64,000 nt of DNA from Streptomyces sp. NBC_01241. Its GTDB lineage: Bacteria; Actinomycetota; Actinomycetes; Streptomycetales; Streptomycetaceae. Both the position numbers and the translations under genes were made by a program. Shown one piece after another: positions 34,182 through 43,159 of this stretch; position 1 is the first letter of the stretch; the number at the start of each line of letters is the position of its first letter. The notes beneath the pieces are model-generated. The model searched no databases and was not told the DNA's origin. It saw only the letters and a program-made list of their open reading frames with translations. The stretch covers positions 558,001 to 622,000 of the forward strand of contig NZ_CP108494.1 in assembly GCF_041435435.1 (NCBI RefSeq). The letters are read 5' to 3'.

Positions 34182-36932
34182 GTGTCGGAACGTCACCGCA
34201 CCGAGAGGACCACCGTCGTGGACGGACGCGATCGGGTGGGTAAGCCCCTGTACGAGCGCCAAAACGAGGTGGTCGCTGCTCGGAATGCGGTGGAGGGGAT
34301 CTGCGCAGGCGGCGGGGACCGCGAAGGCAAGCAGGGTGGGCTGCTGTTCTTCAGCGCTGCCGCCGGGCTGGGCAAGACGACCGTGCTGGCCGAGGTCCGG
34401 CGCATCGCCACTGCCCGCGGCTGCACTGTACTGTCTGCCCGAGGCGGCGAGCAGGAGCATACCGTCCCCTTCCATGTCGTACGCCAGCTGCTGCAGCCCA
34501 TCCTCGCTTCCTGCACCGAGGCCGAGCGTCGCGAGATATTCGGCGGGTGGTACGAGATCGCCGGCCCGGCCGTTGGTCTGTTCGCTCAGCAGACCGGTAC
34601 CGCCGCCCCGGACCCGCAGGGCGTCCGGGACGGTCTGGACTGGGTCGTCACCCAGCTGGCCGTGCGACGGGCACCGATAGTGATCGTTCTCGACGACGCC
34701 CACTGGGGTGATCTGGAGTCACTCGCCTGGCTCGCCGCGTTCGCGGTGAGAGCGCAGGAACTTCCCGTGCTGGTGGTCCTCGGCTACCGCCCGGACGAAG
34801 TGCCCACCGAGGCCGCGACGTTCCGCGAACTGATCGACGGCCGCAGCGGACGCCCGATCCCCCTGCACGTTCTCAGCCCGGAGGCAGTGGGCGAACTGGT
34901 GCGAAGTTCGCTCGGAGCGGAAGCCGACGACCTCTTCTGCCGCGAGTGTTGGGCGGTCACCGGCGGTAACCCCTACGAGGCCGTCGAGCTCATCGCCAAG
35001 GTCCAGGACCGCAGCCTCGCCCCGAACGCGGAGTCGGCCTCCCTGCTGCGCGAACTCGCTGCGAGCGCACGCGGCGCCGGACTGGTCAAACGGCTGGAGA
35101 GGCTCGGCCACGCCTCTGTCCGGGTTGCCTGGGCCGCCGCGGTGCTCGGCACCGAGATCTCCCCGGAGCTGGCCGCAGCAGTGGCCGGACTGCCACCGGC
35201 CGAGGCCCAGGACGCCGTGGACCGGCTGCGCGTCGCCCGTATTCTCACCGGCAGCCGGACACTCGAGTTCATCCATCCACTCGTCGCCACCGCTGTGTAC
35301 CAGGCCATCCCGCCGACCACCCGCACCGCGCTGCACGGTCAGGCCGCCTGGGCGGTGGCCGACGCGGGCCTGGGCGTCACAGCCGCCGCTCGGCATCTGC
35401 TCGAGACCCATCCCGAGGACGACCCACACACCGTCCTTCAACTGCGCGCTGCCGCGCGCGAGAATCTCCGTCTTGGCGCGCCCGACGCGGCTCGACGCTG
35501 TCTGGAACGTGCGCTGCGCGAACCGCCGGCGCCCGAGGATCGCGCGGGCGTGCTCTACGAACTCGGCTGCTCTGCCCTGCTCACTGCCCCGGCCGTCACC
35601 GTCAATCACCTCACGGCAGCCCTGGAGCAGCCCTTCCTGGACCCCGCGCTCAGGGAGGACGCCACCTTCCGGCTGGCTCAGGCATTCGCCCACAACGACC
35701 AGCCCGCCAGAGCGGCCGCCGTCGCGGGCGCCGAGGCAGCACAGGCAAAGTCCGCTCGAGCACGGCTGCGCCTGCAGGCAGCGCATTATCTATGGCTGGC
35801 CTTCGACGCGCACGAGGCGCAGGCGTCCGAGCGCTCCCGTCGGCTCGTACGGCTTGCCGAGCACGTGCCCGGAAAGGACATCGAGGAGCGGGCCCTGCTG
35901 TGCGTTCGAACCTGGGACGCGATGTTGCGCGGGGAGCCGACCGCGAACACGCTGGCCATCGCTGCACGTGCCCTGGGACTGAGGTACACCGACCCGGACT
36001 GGGGTTTCGAACTCCCGAGCCTGACCGCGCTCAGCTACATGTACGCCGACGAGTGCGACCGCGCGGAAGAACTGTTCAGTTCGGCCATCGCAGAGTGCGA
36101 ACAGGTCGGGTGGAGTGGTGCCCACCTCTCTTTCGGCTTCACTCTCCTCGGCCTGGTCTGGTTCCGGCGCGGGATGCTCGTCGAAGCCGAGGACTGCGCG
36201 CGTGAGGGAGTGCGCCTGGCCGAGCGGGTGGGCCCCCGGGTGCCCGCCCAATGGTATGCCGTCGGACTGTTGCTGGACGTCCTGCTGTCCCGGGGCCGCG
36301 TCGAGGAGGCGCTTCGCGTCGCCGAGACGTACGACTTCGCGCCCCCCTACCCGAACGCGGTGGCCTTCCCCGACTCCCAAACCGTCTACGGACGACTGCT
36401 TCTCGCCCGTGGTCTGCGCGAGGAGGCCGTGGCACAACTCACCGCGGCCGGGAAACGGCTGGAAGCCAAGGGCATCCTCAACCCGACCTGGTGTCCCTGG
36501 GCGGGATACCTCGCCATCGCCATCGCTGAGGAGGACCCCCAGCGCGCCCGCGCCCTCGCAGCGGAGATGCTGCGTCGGGCAGAGCGATATGGCACGCCCA
36601 CCGCCATCGGTGAGGCGCTGTGCTTCGGCGCGGCGGTGGACGAGGACGGGCAGGCGCTGCCCCAGCGAGAGCGCGCGGTGAAGGTACTGAGCCGGTCCCC
36701 CAATCGGCACGCGTACGCTGAGGCGCTGATTGACCTCGGCGCGGAGCTCAGGCGCGACGGCCGCACCGACAGGGTAGCCGAGCTGCTGTTCGAGGGTATC
36801 GAGCTGGCGGACCGATGTGGTGCCGACCATCTCGCTGAGCGAGGCCGTGCGGAGATGGCCAAGGCTGGGCTGCGGCTGCATCGGCAACGCACTTTGGCGC
36901 AGCGTCGGGTGAGCGCCGCAGAGCAGGGCTGA
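34182..36932 (+). CDS. LAL-like AAA ATPase lacking the LuxR DNA-binding domain
   Basis: A 916-aa protein with the layout of a LAL regulator: N-terminal AAA-type ATPase (Walker A AAAGLGKTT, Walker B IVIVLDDAHWGD) followed by ~600 residues of TPR-like helices. The C-terminus ends at RRVSAAEQG, precisely where a LuxR domain would normally begin (compare LSDAERRVA in the regulator at 88-2925), and no LuxR helix-turn-helix is found in any frame downstream. GTG 34182 was chosen because GGGAGA precedes it; the frame is open further up. A terminator hairpin follows. It may be a truncated regulator or an ATPase working with another DNA-binding protein. Confidence 0.85.
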   Translation: MSERHRTERTTVVDGRDRVGKPLYERQNEVVAARNAVEGICAGGGDREGKQGGLLFFSAAAGLGKTTVLAEVRRIATARGCTVLSARGGEQEHTVPFHVVRQLLQPILASCTEAERREIFGGWYEIAGPAVGLFAQQTGTAAPDPQGVRDGLDWVVTQLAVRRAPIVIVLDDAHWGDLESLAWLAAFAVRAQELPVLVVLGYRPDEVPTEAATFRELIDGRSGRPIPLHVLSPEAVGELVRSSLGAEADDLFCRECWAVTGGNPYEAVELIAKVQDRSLAPNAESASLLRELAASARGAGLVKRLERLGHASVRVAWAAAVLGTEISPELAAAVAGLPPAEAQDAVDRLRVARILTGSRTLEFIHPLVATAVYQAIPPTTRTALHGQAAWAVADAGLGVTAAARHLLETHPEDDPHTVLQLRAAARENLRLGAPDAARRCLERALREPPAPEDRAGVLYELGCSALLTAPAVTVNHLTAALEQPFLDPALREDATFRLAQAFAHNDQPARAAAVAGAEAAQAKSARARLRLQAAHYLWLAFDAHEAQASERSRRLVRLAEHVPGKDIEERALLCVRTWDAMLRGEPTANTLAIAARALGLRYTDPDWGFELPSLTALSYMYADECDRAEELFSSAIAECEQVGWSGAHLSFGFTLLGLVWFRRGMLVEAEDCAREGVRLAERVGPRVPAQWYAVGLLLDVLLSRGRVEEALRVAETYDFAPPYPNAVAFPDSQTVYGRLLLARGLREEAVAQLTAAGKRLEAKGILNPTWCPWAGYLAIAIAEEDPQRARALAAEMLRRAERYGTPTAIGEALCFGAAVDEDGQALPQRERAVKVLSRSPNRHAYAEALIDLGAELRRDGRTDRVAELLFEGIELADRCGADHLAERGRAEMAKAGLRLHRQRTLAQRRVSAAEQG

Positions 36933-36954
36933 CCCCGACCGAGGCAACGGGGTC
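36931..36954 (+). terminator. Terminator hairpin
   Basis: GACCCCG / CGGGGTC stem with a 10-base loop overlapping the stop codon of the LAL-like gene. Confidence 0.5.
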
Positions 36955-37001
36955 GGCCCCCTGAATGGGGCCTGTGTGATGTCGTGATCAATCTTGCAGA
37001 T

Positions 37002-37028
37002 CCGGATCCGCCTGGAAGGCGGATCCGG
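37002..37028. repeat. 11-bp hairpin
   Basis: CCGGATCCGCC / GGCGGATCCGG with a 5-base loop, just before an IS5 remnant. May be a terminator or part of the old IS end. Confidence 0.45.
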
Positions 37029-37039
37029 TGGGAAGACGA

Positions 37040-37200
37040 TCGCGACGCGCAGGCAACTCACCGACGAACAGTGGAAGTTGATCGAGCCGTTCCTGCCGAT
37101 AGCTGAGTACGGCCCGTACCCCGAGCGGCTGCGGGATCAGTTTGAGGGGTGATCCGGCGGTTCAGGACAGGCGCGCAGTGGCGTGAGATGCCGGCCGTGC
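37040..37200 (+). pseudogene. IS5 family transposase N-terminal remnant
   Basis: Encodes RRQLTDEQWKLIEPFLPIAE and, after one missing base at GAGGGGTGA, FEGVIRRFRTGAQWREMPA, the typical beginning of an IS5-type transposase. The rest is missing; the next sequence belongs to a response-regulator fragment on the other strand. Confidence 0.75.
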
Positions 37201-37201
37201 T

Positions 37202-37510
37202 TCACAGGCGGCACCCGCCGCCCGGGACGGTGACGATCACCGGCGGGTTGCCGAGCTTGGCACACAGCTTACTCATCGTGACCTTGACGACGGTGGTGAG
37301 CGGGTCGGTGTTGGCGTCCCACGCCTTCTCCAGGAGCTCCTCGGCGCTGACCACCGTGCCCCGCGCCCGCATCAGCACCTTCAGCACCTCCAGCACGGCG
37401 TACTCCTTGAGGGACAGCGGCAGGTAGCGCCCGTCACGGTGGGTCTGTCGGAGCCCGGTGTCCAGTGTGATCCCGGCGCGTTCCAGCACTGGCGGCAGCG
37501 GCGGACCCGC
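37202..37510 (-). pseudogene. OmpR-type response regulator, C-terminal domain only
   Basis: A winged-helix effector domain with a normal stop: LSLKEYAVLEVLKVLMRARG, SAEELLEKAWD, TTVVKVTMSKLCAKLGNPPV and VPGGGCRL. The receiver domain with its phosphorylatable aspartate is missing: the frame loses similarity at about 37510. No sensor kinase is present nearby. Confidence 0.75.
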
Positions 37511-37632
37511 CCGTCGGCGCCGACGATTCGCGCGGATTTACACCCCCCTCGGAACCCAGGACTGAAGTTCCACCCTGGAGCTGGACAGCCTGATACTGGG
37601 ACGACAGGTTCCGGAGGAAGCAGATCCAGGTA

Positions 37633-37938
37633 GTGAGCAAGAAGAGCAATACGAGCAAGCGGTACACGGCCGAGTTCAAGCGGGACGCGGTCGGGCTGGT
37701 CCGCTCCTCCGGGCGGACGGTGACGGAGGTGGCCCGTGAGCTCGGGGTGAGCTCCGAAGGGCTGCGGGGCTGGGTGAAGCAGGCCGCGATCGACCGGGGC
37801 GAGGGGCCGGCCGGGGTGTTGACCACCGCGGAGCGTGAGGAACTGGTCCGGCTGCGACGCAAGGTCCGCGAGCAGGAACAGACGATCGAGGTGCTGGGAA
37901 AAGCGACCGCCTTCTTCGCGCGGCAGAAGACGAAGTAG
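37633..37938 (+). CDS. IS3 family OrfA (HTH protein)
   Basis: A 101-aa protein with a helix-turn-helix (RYTAEFKRDAVGLVRSSGRT ... VARELGVSSEGLRGWV) and a C-terminal leucine-zipper-like coiled coil (REELVRLRRKVREQEQTIEV). Recognises the element's ends and fuses to OrfB after a -1 shift at GGGAAAAGC (about 37896). Start GTG 37633. Confidence 0.9.
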   Translation: MSKKSNTSKRYTAEFKRDAVGLVRSSGRTVTEVARELGVSSEGLRGWVKQAAIDRGEGPAGVLTTAEREELVRLRRKVREQEQTIEVLGKATAFFARQKTK

Positions 37939-38000
37939 CCGCGCGCTACCGGTTCATCGACGCGGAGAAGGCATCCGAGGACAATCCCGGCGGCTACGGC

Positions 38001-38846
38001 GTGAGTCTGCTGTGCCGGGCGTTGAAGGTGGCGCGATCGGCGTATTACGTCTGGCTTGCCGCGCGGCCCGCCGCCGAGGTGCGCCAGGCGGCCGAGGACG
38101 AGCTCGCCGGGGAGATCCGGCAGATCCACGCCGATTCCCGTGGGGCTTACGGGGCCCCGCGGGTGACCGCGAAACTGCGACGCGGGGGCAGGCGGATCAA
38201 TCGGAAGAAGGTCGAGCGGATCATGCGCGAGCGCGACATCCGCGGGATCACCCGCCGCAAGCGCCGCAGCCTGACCAAGGCCGACACCAAGGCGGCCCCG
38301 TCGCCGGACCTGGTCGGGAGGGACTTCACCGCCGCCGAGCCCGGCACGAAACTGGTCTCGGACATCACATATCTGCCCACACTCGCCGGCTGGTGGTATC
38401 TGGCGACGGTCATCGATCTGGCGACCCGCGAGGTGATCGGGTACGCGATGGCCGACCACCATCGCGCCGAACTTGTTGTCGGCGCCCTGAAGATGGCCGC
38501 CGGCCGCGGCGCCCTGAGGGAGGACTGCATCGCACACTCGGATCGCGGATCGGAGTACACGTCGAGTGAATACCGCAAGCTGATACGGGAGTTGAAGCTG
38601 AGCCAGAGCATGGGACGAACCGGGTCATGTTACGATAACGCCGCGGCTGAAAGCTTTTTCGGTTTGCTGAAAGCGGAGATCGGGACCACCGTCTGGGAGT
38701 CCCACGAGGCTGCTCGCGCGGACGTCTTCCGCTTTATCGAGGTCGAATACAACCGAACCCGTCTGCGCAAGCATCCGGTCTACGGCTACGTCACCCCGAT
38801 CGAGACCAGGGCCCTGGCGGCCCAAGATCTCACCCACGCAGCGTAA
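38001..38846 (+). CDS. IS3 family OrfB (DDE transposase)
   Basis: Catalytic subunit, 281 aa from this start, though in the cell it is probably made as an OrfA-OrfB fusion because the frame is open back to the slippery sequence near 37896. The DDE residues are in LVSDITYLPT, AHSDRGSEYTS and YDNAAAESFFGLLKAE. The HTH_21 segment GAYGAPRVTAKLRRGG precedes the core. Intact. Confidence 0.92.
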   Translation: MSLLCRALKVARSAYYVWLAARPAAEVRQAAEDELAGEIRQIHADSRGAYGAPRVTAKLRRGGRRINRKKVERIMRERDIRGITRRKRRSLTKADTKAAPSPDLVGRDFTAAEPGTKLVSDITYLPTLAGWWYLATVIDLATREVIGYAMADHHRAELVVGALKMAAGRGALREDCIAHSDRGSEYTSSEYRKLIRELKLSQSMGRTGSCYDNAAAESFFGLLKAEIGTTVWESHEAARADVFRFIEVEYNRTRLRKHPVYGYVTPIETRALAAQDLTHAA

Positions 38847-38883
38847 ACATTCGCTGTCCATGATCGTGGGGGAACTTCAGGAC

Positions 38884-39095
38884 CCCCTCTACCGGCGCTT
38901 CTGTCTCTACCGCGAACGAGACTTCCGTGAGGCGCCGGGCCAAGTTCGACTCGTGGACGACACTGAGATCACAATCAAGCTCACCTCCGACGAAGCCCTC
39001 GTCTCGGACTGGCTGGAGCGCGTTCAGATGACCGACCTCAGCCGTCTGGTCGACGACCCAGCCGCATGGGTTCCGATCCACGAGCGTTCCGGTCG
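38884..39095 (+). pseudogene. Unknown gene fragment interrupted by the IS3 element
   Basis: With the IS3 element removed, a plus-strand frame reads IYTPLGTQDPLYRRFCLYRE, REAPGQVRLVDDTEITIKLT and VSDWLERVQMTDLSRLVDDP with good codon bias. Both ends are lost (left at about 37520 against the response-regulator remnant, right near 39095). No family recognised. Confidence 0.4.
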
Positions 39096-39549
39096 TGTGG
39101 GCGGAGAAGGCGGGGCGGTCCACGCAGATGGTCATCGTGCCCGGACAAGTCCTGGCGCTTGCCCGCTCGGATCCTCAAGACGGTCGGCCAGACCGCGACG
39201 GGCAGGCCGTGCCCGCCGGCATTGGTCACCGTCCGGCCTGGACGAACCCTGCCCTGCGCGGTCACGTTCGTCGGACAGTCACCGTTCATGCGACCCCCTG
39301 GAACCTACGACAGGCCACATGTCAAGCAGCGACTTGCCGACACTTCCCAGCGCCCCACCGCCACAGCGGGTGAGTAGACGTCAGAAGATCACCTGCAAGG
39401 GCTAATGGTCTTTCAATCTCCCACGCTCTAATTGAATTTGACGGCCAGTCAGATCTCTTTCGAAGTGGCGTAGAGGAGTTCTGCATACCCGATCAGCCCC
39501 ACAAACCAGGGCTCCCGATTTGCTCGACATGACAGCAATAGGGGGTGTT

Positions 39550-39562
39550 AGTACGTTCAATC
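39550..39562 (+). promoter_or_regulatory. Shared upstream motif of the secreted paralogues (copy 1)
   Basis: AGTACGTTCAATC, 68 bases before the start at 39618. The same 13 bases occur at 52495-52507, 58 bases before the second paralogue, in an AT-richer stretch. Both are followed by a CGGCTG. Probably a promoter or regulator site common to the pair. Confidence 0.5.
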
Positions 39563-39617
39563 GCACCGGCTGTCACAGCGGGACTGTCTCTGAGGTCCAA
39601 GAAGGAGAACAAACGAC

Positions 39618-40250
39618 ATGATCATGACCCGTTCCCACGCGATCGCCACGGCCGTCGCGACCGCCGCAGTACTGACCGCGACCGGCATCACCTACGCCAC
39701 CGCCGTCCCCGCCCCCCAGGCCCAGGCCCAGGCCCAGGTGGCCACGGACACCATCCCCGCCCAGACACTCATGGGCGGGGAAGGCGGCAACAACGGCAAG
39801 GGCAACGAAGGCAACGAGCGCCGGGGCAACGAGCGCGGAGGCAACGAGCGCGAGGGCAGGCGCCATTACGAGGGCCGGATCCACATCAACGAGCGCGAAT
39901 ACTCCGGCCGCCCCGACGGCTGCATCACCGTCGTCAGCGGCCTGGGCGCCAAGAGCTTCAACATCCGCAACGAAAGCCGCAACGAAGTCGAGGTCTTCCG
40001 CGGAGCCGTGTGCGACAACGGCGCCCCCATCGCCACCGTCGGCCCCCGCAGCTCCGCCAACAACGTCCGCCCGGGCAAGGACGAGGACGAGAACTTCGAG
40101 AAGGGCGAGGACCACGGGAAGAAGCACCACGAGGAGATGAATGGCGGTGTGAAGGTCAAGAACGGAGTCATCGCCAGCTTCCGCGTCGTCAAGCGCCACC
40201 ACGGTGAGAGGGGCGAGGGCGGCGAGGGCGGCGACTTCGGCGACTACTAA
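39618..40250 (+). CDS. Secreted protein with Gly-Asn-Glu-rich linker (paralogue A)
   Basis: A 210-aa exported protein. A signal peptide (AIATAVATAAVLTATGITYA, cleavage near AVPAPQA) is followed by a low-complexity linker of NERRGNERGGNERE type, then a conserved ~100-aa domain: HYEGRIHINEREYS, GCITVVSGLGAKSFNIRNES, VEVFRGAVCDNGAPIATVGP, and SFRVVK at the end. Two cysteines could form a disulphide. A charged His/Glu/Lys insert near residue 155 is absent in paralogue B (52553-53161). ATG 39618 has GGAGA upstream. No known family; likely a small cell-wall or extracellular protein. Confidence 0.8.
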   Translation: MIMTRSHAIATAVATAAVLTATGITYATAVPAPQAQAQAQVATDTIPAQTLMGGEGGNNGKGNEGNERRGNERGGNEREGRRHYEGRIHINEREYSGRPDGCITVVSGLGAKSFNIRNESRNEVEVFRGAVCDNGAPIATVGPRSSANNVRPGKDEDENFEKGEDHGKKHHEEMNGGVKVKNGVIASFRVVKRHHGERGEGGEGGDFGDY

Positions 40251-40283
40251 ACCCAGCAACCGCCTGATACGCATGCCGCAGAA

Positions 40284-40310
40284 CCCCGGCCCGCCGTAAT
40301 CGGGCCGGGG
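40284..40310. terminator. Terminator hairpin 1
   Basis: CCCCGGCCCG / CGGGCCGGGG stem after the secreted protein gene. Confidence 0.75.
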
Positions 40311-40334
40311 CCCTCCGGCCAGGCACACAACACA

Positions 40335-40367
40335 GAATCCCGGCCCGCCGTAATCGGGCCGGGATTC
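40335..40367. terminator. Terminator hairpin 2, near-copy of hairpin 1
   Basis: GAATCCCGGCCCG / CGGGCCGGGATTC, 13-bp stem, same loop region (CCGTAAT) as the hairpin at 40284. A third version follows paralogue B at 53182-53216. Confidence 0.75.
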
Positions 40368-40470
40368 CCGTCCGGCCCCCGACCCAACGATATCCCTACT
40401 CGGAACATCCAGCCCGGGACCGCAAAGGCGCACAGAAGCGTCGACGAGGACGGTGCACAGCCGAACCGGC

Positions 40471-40683
40471 ATGCAACCGATCCACTCACAGCACCTCAGC
40501 AAACCCGGACTCGTCGCCCTCGACATCACCACAGCCGACGAAGTAACCACCCACGCAGTCATAACCCCGCGATCGGGGATGTACTGCTGGAACGGTCGCG
40601 GCAGCGTGCGACACCGGTGCTCATCGATGTGCTCTGCCGCTACCCACCCGCGACAAGCGACAGCAGTCGTGTCGCCCGGCTGA
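40471..40683 (+). CDS. Small DUF6207-like protein, possibly frameshifted
   Basis: The first 30 residues (MQPIHSQHLSKPGLVALDIT TADE) resemble the start of Streptomyces DUF6207 proteins, but the remainder (70 aa in all) does not follow the family and a different frame with good bias (VLLERSRQRATPVLIDVLCR) opens here and runs to 40784, overlapping the next gene. It is probably a broken gene or a chimera. Confidence 0.35.
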   Translation: MQPIHSQHLSKPGLVALDITTADEVTTHAVITPRSGMYCWNGRGSVRHRCSSMCSAATHPRQATAVVSPG

Positions 40684-40771
40684 TGAGCACTCTGGATCAT
40701 TCCCTGCGCCAGACGGCTGACCGGCCGCCAGGGCACACCGCAGCGAGTGGCGCCGATGTGCGCAGGAGGGA

Positions 40772-41057
40772 GTGCACGTCATAATCCTCCCGAAGGTCCG
40801 CGACCCTCGCTTCGTGGCGATCCGCCGTCGTGGGACTCTCACTGATGCGGATCACCGTCTCCTCGCTCTATGGGCTGCCTCGTGTGCAGAGCACGTCCTT
40901 GGCCTCTTCGAGTCGGCCCGGCCCGGGGACCCGCGACCGCGCCAGGCGATCGAGCATGCCCGGGCCTGAGTACGTGGCGAGGTCAAGATGATGCAGGCGC
41001 GCACGGCGGGCGGCCATGCGATGGGGGCAGCCAGAGACCTGCATGGGGCAGCTTTGC
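40772..41057 (+). pseudogene. Imm-5-like putative immunity protein, nonsense mutation and truncation
   Basis: The frame reads VRDPRFVAIRRRGTLTDADH, LLALWAASCAEHVLGLFESA and IEHARA then TGA at 40967-40969. Past this stop, the same frame continues VRGEVKMMQARTAGGHAMGA ARDLHGAALHA, as in intact members of the family, so a Trp codon has become a stop. The 3' end is lost at an IS5 fragment near 41057. Confidence 0.65.
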
Positions 41058-41336
41058 ATGCCGTGTCCCGGTGGCGGCGGCAAGGTCCGGGGCGAGTGCC
41101 GCGAGAATCGCGACGGCCTCCGCCAGGTAGCGGTAGACCGTGACGATGCCGACGCCTGCCGCGAGCTGGGTGTAGGTGTGTCCGCAGTGCAGATGGGCCA
41201 GCACGAGTAGGGCCTGCCGGTCCGCCGGAAGCCGGCGCCACCGTGTGCCGCGTTCGCGACGTCGGGCGCTCAGCAGGCCGGACAGGAACCGAAGGGTGGA
41301 ACTGGACAGGTCGAGCCCTGATGGGTAGACAAGCAC
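41040..41336 (-). pseudogene. IS5-type transposase N-terminal fragment
   Basis: From GTG 41336: LVYPSGLDLSSSTLRFLSGL, WRRLPADRQALLVLAHLHCG and VGIVTVYRYLAEAVAILAAL. This is the helix-turn-helix region of an IS5-like transposase; the DDE core is missing. Confidence 0.75.
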
Positions 41337-41555
41337 ACGACGCTCCGGGCGGACAGGTCGATCCGGGTCGAGACCCCCATCTACCGGGAGCTTCACCTCT
41401 TCCCACACTCGGCTCGGCACCAACTCGGCCCGCTGGCCATCAGGTCGGAAACGACTCACTGTACCGACCCCTTGAGAAAGGGCTTCGCTGAAAATCGCGT
41501 GTACCGCGGCGCTCACCTTCACCGTCGTTGGCCCAGCGGTCGAAATGGCCGGCCC

Positions 41556-41870
41556 TTGAGCACCCGCCGGCGGATCATTGCCGTCTGGGCGGGGCTGTGC
41601 CTGGTCGGCATCGCCGCCACCGCCGCCCTCAATGCCGAGCCGTACACGGACAAGCGGGATTCCCCCGCCCAGGAGCCGACACCGACAGGCCCATACGCCG
41701 TCGACTGCCGGGAGATCGCCGACAACATCGAACAAGCCCGCGCCGAGGCCAAGCGCGAGCAGCAGGAAGCGCTCAACCCGTCCGCGACCCCCGCGTACCA
41801 GAGCACAGTGAGGGACGTGGCGGTGACGGAGGAGTGCGCGGACGAACTCGAAGACCGCGGTGCGCACTGA
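41556..41870 (+). CDS. Small membrane-anchored protein
   Basis: About 104 aa starting at a TTG (LSTRRRIIAVWAG). One N-terminal hydrophobic helix (IIAVWAGLCLVGIAATAAL) then a charged extracellular domain with two cysteines (DCREIADNIEQARAEAKREQ ... VAVTEECADELED). No ribosome-binding site is obvious, so the true start is uncertain. It sits between two IS5-type fragments, and could be their passenger or a native gene. Confidence 0.5.
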   Translation: MSTRRRIIAVWAGLCLVGIAATAALNAEPYTDKRDSPAQEPTPTGPYAVDCREIADNIEQARAEAKREQQEALNPSATPAYQSTVRDVAVTEECADELEDRGAH

Positions 41871-42255
41871 GGGCATCGCCGAGCAGTTCCGCCAGCACCC
41901 AGCCGTGAAAGCCGAAGTCGACGACGGCTACCGGGGTCTCGCGAACGAGTTCCCCAGCCAGGTCTCGGCCCCGCCCCGCAAACCGAAGGGCCTCGACGAC
42001 GACACCGCGCCGCTGACCGAACGGTACAGCTGGCGTGAGCACAAACGCCGCCAGTCCTCCCGAAGCATCTGCGTCGAACACGCCAACGCCGAACACCGCC
42101 AGTGGCGCCCGCTCCAGCGGTACACCCAACGCCGCGAGACCTATAGCGAAACCCATCGTGCCATCGCCGCCCTGGTCTCCGACCGCGCCGCCAAACGCAC
42201 CACCCGCCGTCGGCCGGGCACCGAGCTCGTGCACGTCCGCACGACCACCTGCTGA
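41860..42255 (+). pseudogene. IS5-like transposase C-terminal fragment
   Basis: Last ~130 residues of a DDE_4-type transposase: VKAEVDDGYRGLANEFPSQV, SICVEHANAEHRQWRPLQRY (glutamate block) and ETHRAIAALVSDR. The catalytic N-terminal half is absent. It overlaps the end of the preceding small gene by eleven bases. Confidence 0.75.
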
Positions 42256-42497
42256 ACCACCCTTCAGCCAAACCCCCAGGCCAGCACGTCCCAGCTTCAA
42301 TCGCGGGATAGCCCGTAAGACGGCGCTCCCCCGCCCGCCGCGGACCGGCGGGCCCCATGCCGGATCCCCGAGCGTGCGGCGAAGCGCCCGAGCAAGGCAC
42401 AGCAACAAAGACGCCCCGGCCCTACCTGCACGGCTATGCGACGAACAGCCAGAGCGAGGCGGTGGATGTCAGCGAGCAGGGAGGCGACCCGTCCAAC

Positions 42498-42900
42498 ATG
42501 ACCGACACCGCGACCGGCCCGGACCACTTCATCACCGGCCTGTTCCAGGGCCGCCTGCCTGCCCGCCGCACAGCTGAACGAGATGTGCACACTGCCCAAG
42601 GACGACACGGGCAAGCCGGCCCCGTTCGCCGACGGGACCAACTGCGACAAAATGGCCCGCTTCGGCGCCGGTCTGATATCCACCCAGCTACCCAACGCCA
42701 CCGTGCTCCAAGGCAAGACCGGCCACGACGACGGCCACGCCAACGGCATGTCCGCCACCCGCGACCTGCCCTTTTGCGGCGTCCACTCGAATCCCGACAT
42801 GAGCTTCACCTCCGGCCCCCCGACCCCCTGTCCACACGCCTGCCGGCGGCCACCCCTCACGGGTCACCGAACAGACCTGAGCGCCAGGAACGCGAGCAAC
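42498..42900 (+). pseudogene. Unknown gene, frameshifted
   Basis: Two frames seem to be one gene: MTDTATGPDHFITGLFQGRL up to about 42560, then, one base shifted, QLNEMCTLPKDDTGKPAPFA, FGAGLISTQLPNATVLQGKT and FCGVHSNPDMSFTSGPPTPC. Codon bias is coding-like, with several cysteines. No family recognised. Confidence 0.35.
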
Positions 42901-43159
42901 CACAGCCCGGAACCGAAAACAACCGGCCGGGCACGCCGGGCCGAGACGGGCAGCTCCGGCACGAAGCCGGGCACGCACCTCGAAACGCGGTTCCGGATGG
43001 CTCCTTCCTCCTCGGATTTCTCCGCCATGCCGGTCAGCGCCTGCGCGTCGAACTCGGTGTCGACGGCCCTGGACCGACACTGTGCTCGTCGTGGACCTTC
43101 CTGGAAATCTTCATCGAGCAGCACTCCAACAGAACCAGCACGGTAGGACGTTTCCGGGA

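Larger units (their letters stand above)
37563..38879 (+). mobile_element. IS3-family insertion sequence, complete
   Basis: 1317 bp with inverted ends TGAAGTTCCACCC / GGGGGAACTTCA and a 4-bp target duplication GGAC (37559-37562 and 38880-38883). Contains orfA and orfB in the usual -1 arrangement. Excision joins RIYTPLGTQD to PLYRRFCLYRERDF in an unknown plus-strand frame. Confidence 0.88.

Noticed and set aside
41040..42255. The two IS5 fragments as the ends of one element
   Set aside because: They lie on opposite strands and encode non-overlapping parts with different sequence character, so they come from different insertions.
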